Shown here in pieces: positions 5,554-6,652 of a DNA stretch of 6,652 nt (position 1 is its first letter; the number at the start of each line of letters is the position of its first letter). Origin of the DNA: Actinomycetales bacterium (GTDB lineage: Bacteria > Actinomycetota > Actinomycetes > Actinomycetales > BWSM-131); NCBI GenBank assembly GCA_030149025.1, contig JASBSH010000367.1:1-6652 (forward strand), in the 5' to 3' direction. A program made the translations under genes and the position numbers. Below the pieces are notes generated by a model. It was given only the letters and a program-made list of their open reading frames with translations, did no database searches and was not told the origin of the DNA.

Positions 5554-6015
5554 TCAGTGGAACGTCTGCCCGAACGTCAACCGCTGCAACAGCTCGGCGT
5601 TGTGCCGGTTCGCGAGGTTGATCGCGTCGACGAGCGCCCAGATGAACACGACCGGCGCGAGCAGGAAGCCGATCACCACGAACATCAGCAGGACGCTGAC
5701 CACGTACCCGCCGAGAAACGCCAGCCCGCGCCCGACGCGGCCGCAGTACATCTGCCCCGCACCGACGAGCAGCAGCGAAAGCACCGCTGCCAGCCCCGAC
5801 GACTTCTTGCCCAGCACCGCGATCGCGGCCGCCTGCTGCTGGTAGCCCGGGTTCAACCCGTACGGCACCGGGTGCGTGCCCGCGTGCGGCTGCGGATCCT
5901 GCGTGCTTCCGTACGGCTGAGGATGCTGCGTGCTTCCGTACGGCTGCGGCTGGTCCCCGTACGGCTGGTGCCCGTACGGCTGGCTCTGCCCTCCGGGACC
6001 GGGTTGCGTCGACAT
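5554..6015 (-). CDS. TM2 domain-containing small membrane protein with Gln/Pro/Tyr/Gly-rich N-terminus
   Basis: A 153-residue predicted membrane protein. Residues 1-60 are low-complexity and rich in Gln, Pro, Tyr and Gly, with repeated QPYG and two copies of a nine-residue unit, QPYGSTQ(H/D)P (24-32, 33-41). Residues 70-136 form a TM2-type domain: KKSSGLAAVLSLLLVGAGQM (70-89), the YCGRVGRGLAFLGGY turn (90-104), a long hydrophobic stretch VVSVLLMFVVIGFLLAPVVF (105-124) and IWALVDAINL (125-134). The GxGQMYxGRxxxG and WxxxDAI patterns are typical of actinobacterial TM2 proteins, whose function is largely unknown. I chose ATG 6015 (MSTQPG) because proline-rich TM2 proteins usually begin this way. 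A longer reading from 6132 adds 39 residues of Gly/Arg-rich sequence without family features. It lies 60 nt upstream of mntA in the same direction and diverges from the pRiA4b-like gene. Confidence 0.82.
   Translation of the reverse strand: MSTQPGPGGQSQPYGHQPYGDQPQPYGSTQHPQPYGSTQDPQPHAGTHPVPYGLNPGYQQQAAAIAVLGKKSSGLAAVLSLLLVGAGQMYCGRVGRGLAFLGGYVVSVLLMFVVIGFLLAPVVFIWALVDAINLANRHNAELLQRLTFGQTFH
5894..5947. repeat. 27-bp tandem repeat (two copies) in the TM2 protein gene
   Basis: A 27-bp unit occurs twice in tandem, at 5894-5920 and 5921-5947, differing only at positions 5898/5925 and 5920/5947. It encodes the nine-residue unit QPYGSTQ(H/D)P on the minus strand. The core CCGTACGGCTG is seen again at 5957-5967 and 5972-5982, and a shortened CCGTACGGC at 5858-5866. 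This looks like in-frame expansion of a disordered cytoplasmic tail. Confidence 0.75.
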
Positions 6016-6093
6016 GTGCACCCATCGGCCCTGCGCGTCCCCCACTTGAGGTCGACCCATGTGGACGACGACACGCCCGCCACGCGCACCCGC

Positions 6094-6108
6094 GCCACCC
6101 CAGGTGGC
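6094..6108. promoter_or_regulatory. dyad in the divergent promoter region (possible operator)
   Basis: GCCACC (6094-6099) and GGTGGC (6103-6108) are perfect inverted arms around CCA. The dyad lies in the 105-nt gap between the divergent TM2 gene (start 6015) and the pRiA4b-like gene (start 6121), where an operator would be expected. No clear -35/-10 pair was found. High GC makes chance dyads common, so the call is weak. Confidence 0.22.
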
Positions 6109-6120
6109 CCTCGAGCGGGC

Positions 6121-6652
6121 ATGCTGGACCACGTGTCCAAGTCAGACGACGGTGCGCTGATCCTCCCGCTCCACCGCCCAGCTCCCGACCTTCTCCGGCC
6201 GCCCCGCGACAAGGTGGTCACGTACCGGATCAAGGTTCACCTGGAGGGGATCGAGCCGCCGATCTGGCGCCGGCTCGACGTCGCCAGCGACCTGACGCTC
6301 GACGTCCTCCACTGGGTCCTGAAGGTGGCAATGGGCTGGACCGACTCTCACCTGCACGCTTTCAGCGTCGGCGGCCGGATGTACGACCGGAAGGCACAGC
6401 GCTTTCTGACCCGCTACGACCTGATGGAGGGGGACGAGGGCACCCTCGAGACCGACGTCCGGCTCGACCAGGTGCTCCAACGCAAGCGCGGCAAGCTCTT
6501 CTACGAGTACGACTTCGGGGACTCGTGGTCCCATGTCATCCCGCTCGAGGCGGTCGAACGACGTTCGCCCGACGCCGCACGCGCCGTCGTGCTCGACGGT
6601 GCGCGCGCCTGCCCGCCGGAGGACGTGGGCGGCGTCGGTGGTTACGAGGAGC
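6121..6652 (+). CDS. plasmid pRiA4b ORF-3-like family protein, 5' part
   Basis: The frame stays open to the window end, giving 177 residues. The core beginning near residue 34 matches the plasmid pRiA4b ORF-3 (PRiA4_ORF3) family: TYRIKVHLEGIEPPIWRRLD (34-53), the LHWVLKVAMGWTDSHLHAF segment (63-81), YEYDFGDSWSHVI (128-140) and ACPPEDVGG (163-171). The family's molecular function is not established. It is common on plasmids, near mobile elements and in soil bacteria, and is sometimes annotated as an IS1096 passenger TnpR-like protein. The start is uncertain. ATG 6121 is the first ATG near the domain. GTG 6061 is in frame with TGAGG 9 nt upstream, and GTG 6133 is also possible. The N-terminal 30 residues are not conserved family sequence as far as I can tell. 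The gene is cut by the window edge, not visibly broken. Confidence 0.85.
   Translation, partial: MLDHVSKSDDGALILPLHRPAPDLLRPPRDKVVTYRIKVHLEGIEPPIWRRLDVASDLTLDVLHWVLKVAMGWTDSHLHAFSVGGRMYDRKAQRFLTRYDLMEGDEGTLETDVRLDQVLQRKRGKLFYEYDFGDSWSHVIPLEAVERRSPDAARAVVLDGARACPPEDVGGVGGYEE

Noticed and set aside
5417..6025. Minus-strand 202-codon frame overlapping the TM2 gene and the mntA start
   Set aside because: Ala/Arg/Gly-rich alternative frame of the TM2 gene; the hydrophobic TM2 domain is encoded in the other frame.

Overview
The window comes from a high-GC actinomycete chromosome or large replicon. Third-codon positions are strongly G/C-biased, GTG starts are used, genes overlap by 4 bp, and the protein families are typical of actinomycetes. 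I cannot name the genus from the sequence alone.

Bases 1-3456 are a tight plus-strand operon for activating and rearranging an organic acid. It starts with the 3' end of an ATP-grasp, NDP-forming acyl-CoA synthetase. An AMP-forming acyl-CoA ligase follows after 4 nt. Then comes a stand-alone catalytic subunit of a coenzyme-B12-dependent acyl-CoA mutase, which overlaps the ligase by GTGA. The implied chemistry is acid to acyl-CoA to carbon-skeleton isomer. The mutase keeps the Tyr/Arg pair expected for a methylmalonyl-CoA-like (carboxylated) substrate, but its substrate loop is divergent. The B12-binding small subunit is not in the window.

Bases 3457-3754 are a non-coding gap with unusually many inverted repeats. 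It holds a 17-bp imperfect direct repeat, a tetraloop hairpin, a perfect 13-bp inverted repeat, a roughly 14-bp interrupted stem and a further small hairpin. It may act as a terminator or be a dispersed repeat or small non-autonomous element.

Bases 3755-4573 encode a compact ribokinase-like PfkB sugar kinase on the plus strand. It converges on a minus-strand mntA-hepT toxin-antitoxin pair (5493 down to 4625), which carries all the diagnostic motifs and an ATGA overlap. Upstream of that pair on the minus strand is a TM2-domain small membrane protein with a QPYG-rich, tandemly repeated N-terminus. Diverging from it at the right edge is the 5' part of a plasmid pRiA4b ORF-3-like gene, cut by the window end.

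The left half therefore looks like a catabolic operon. The right half looks like accessory material: a toxin-antitoxin module and a family often found near mobile elements. No tRNA, rRNA, CRISPR array, transposase or integrase was seen.
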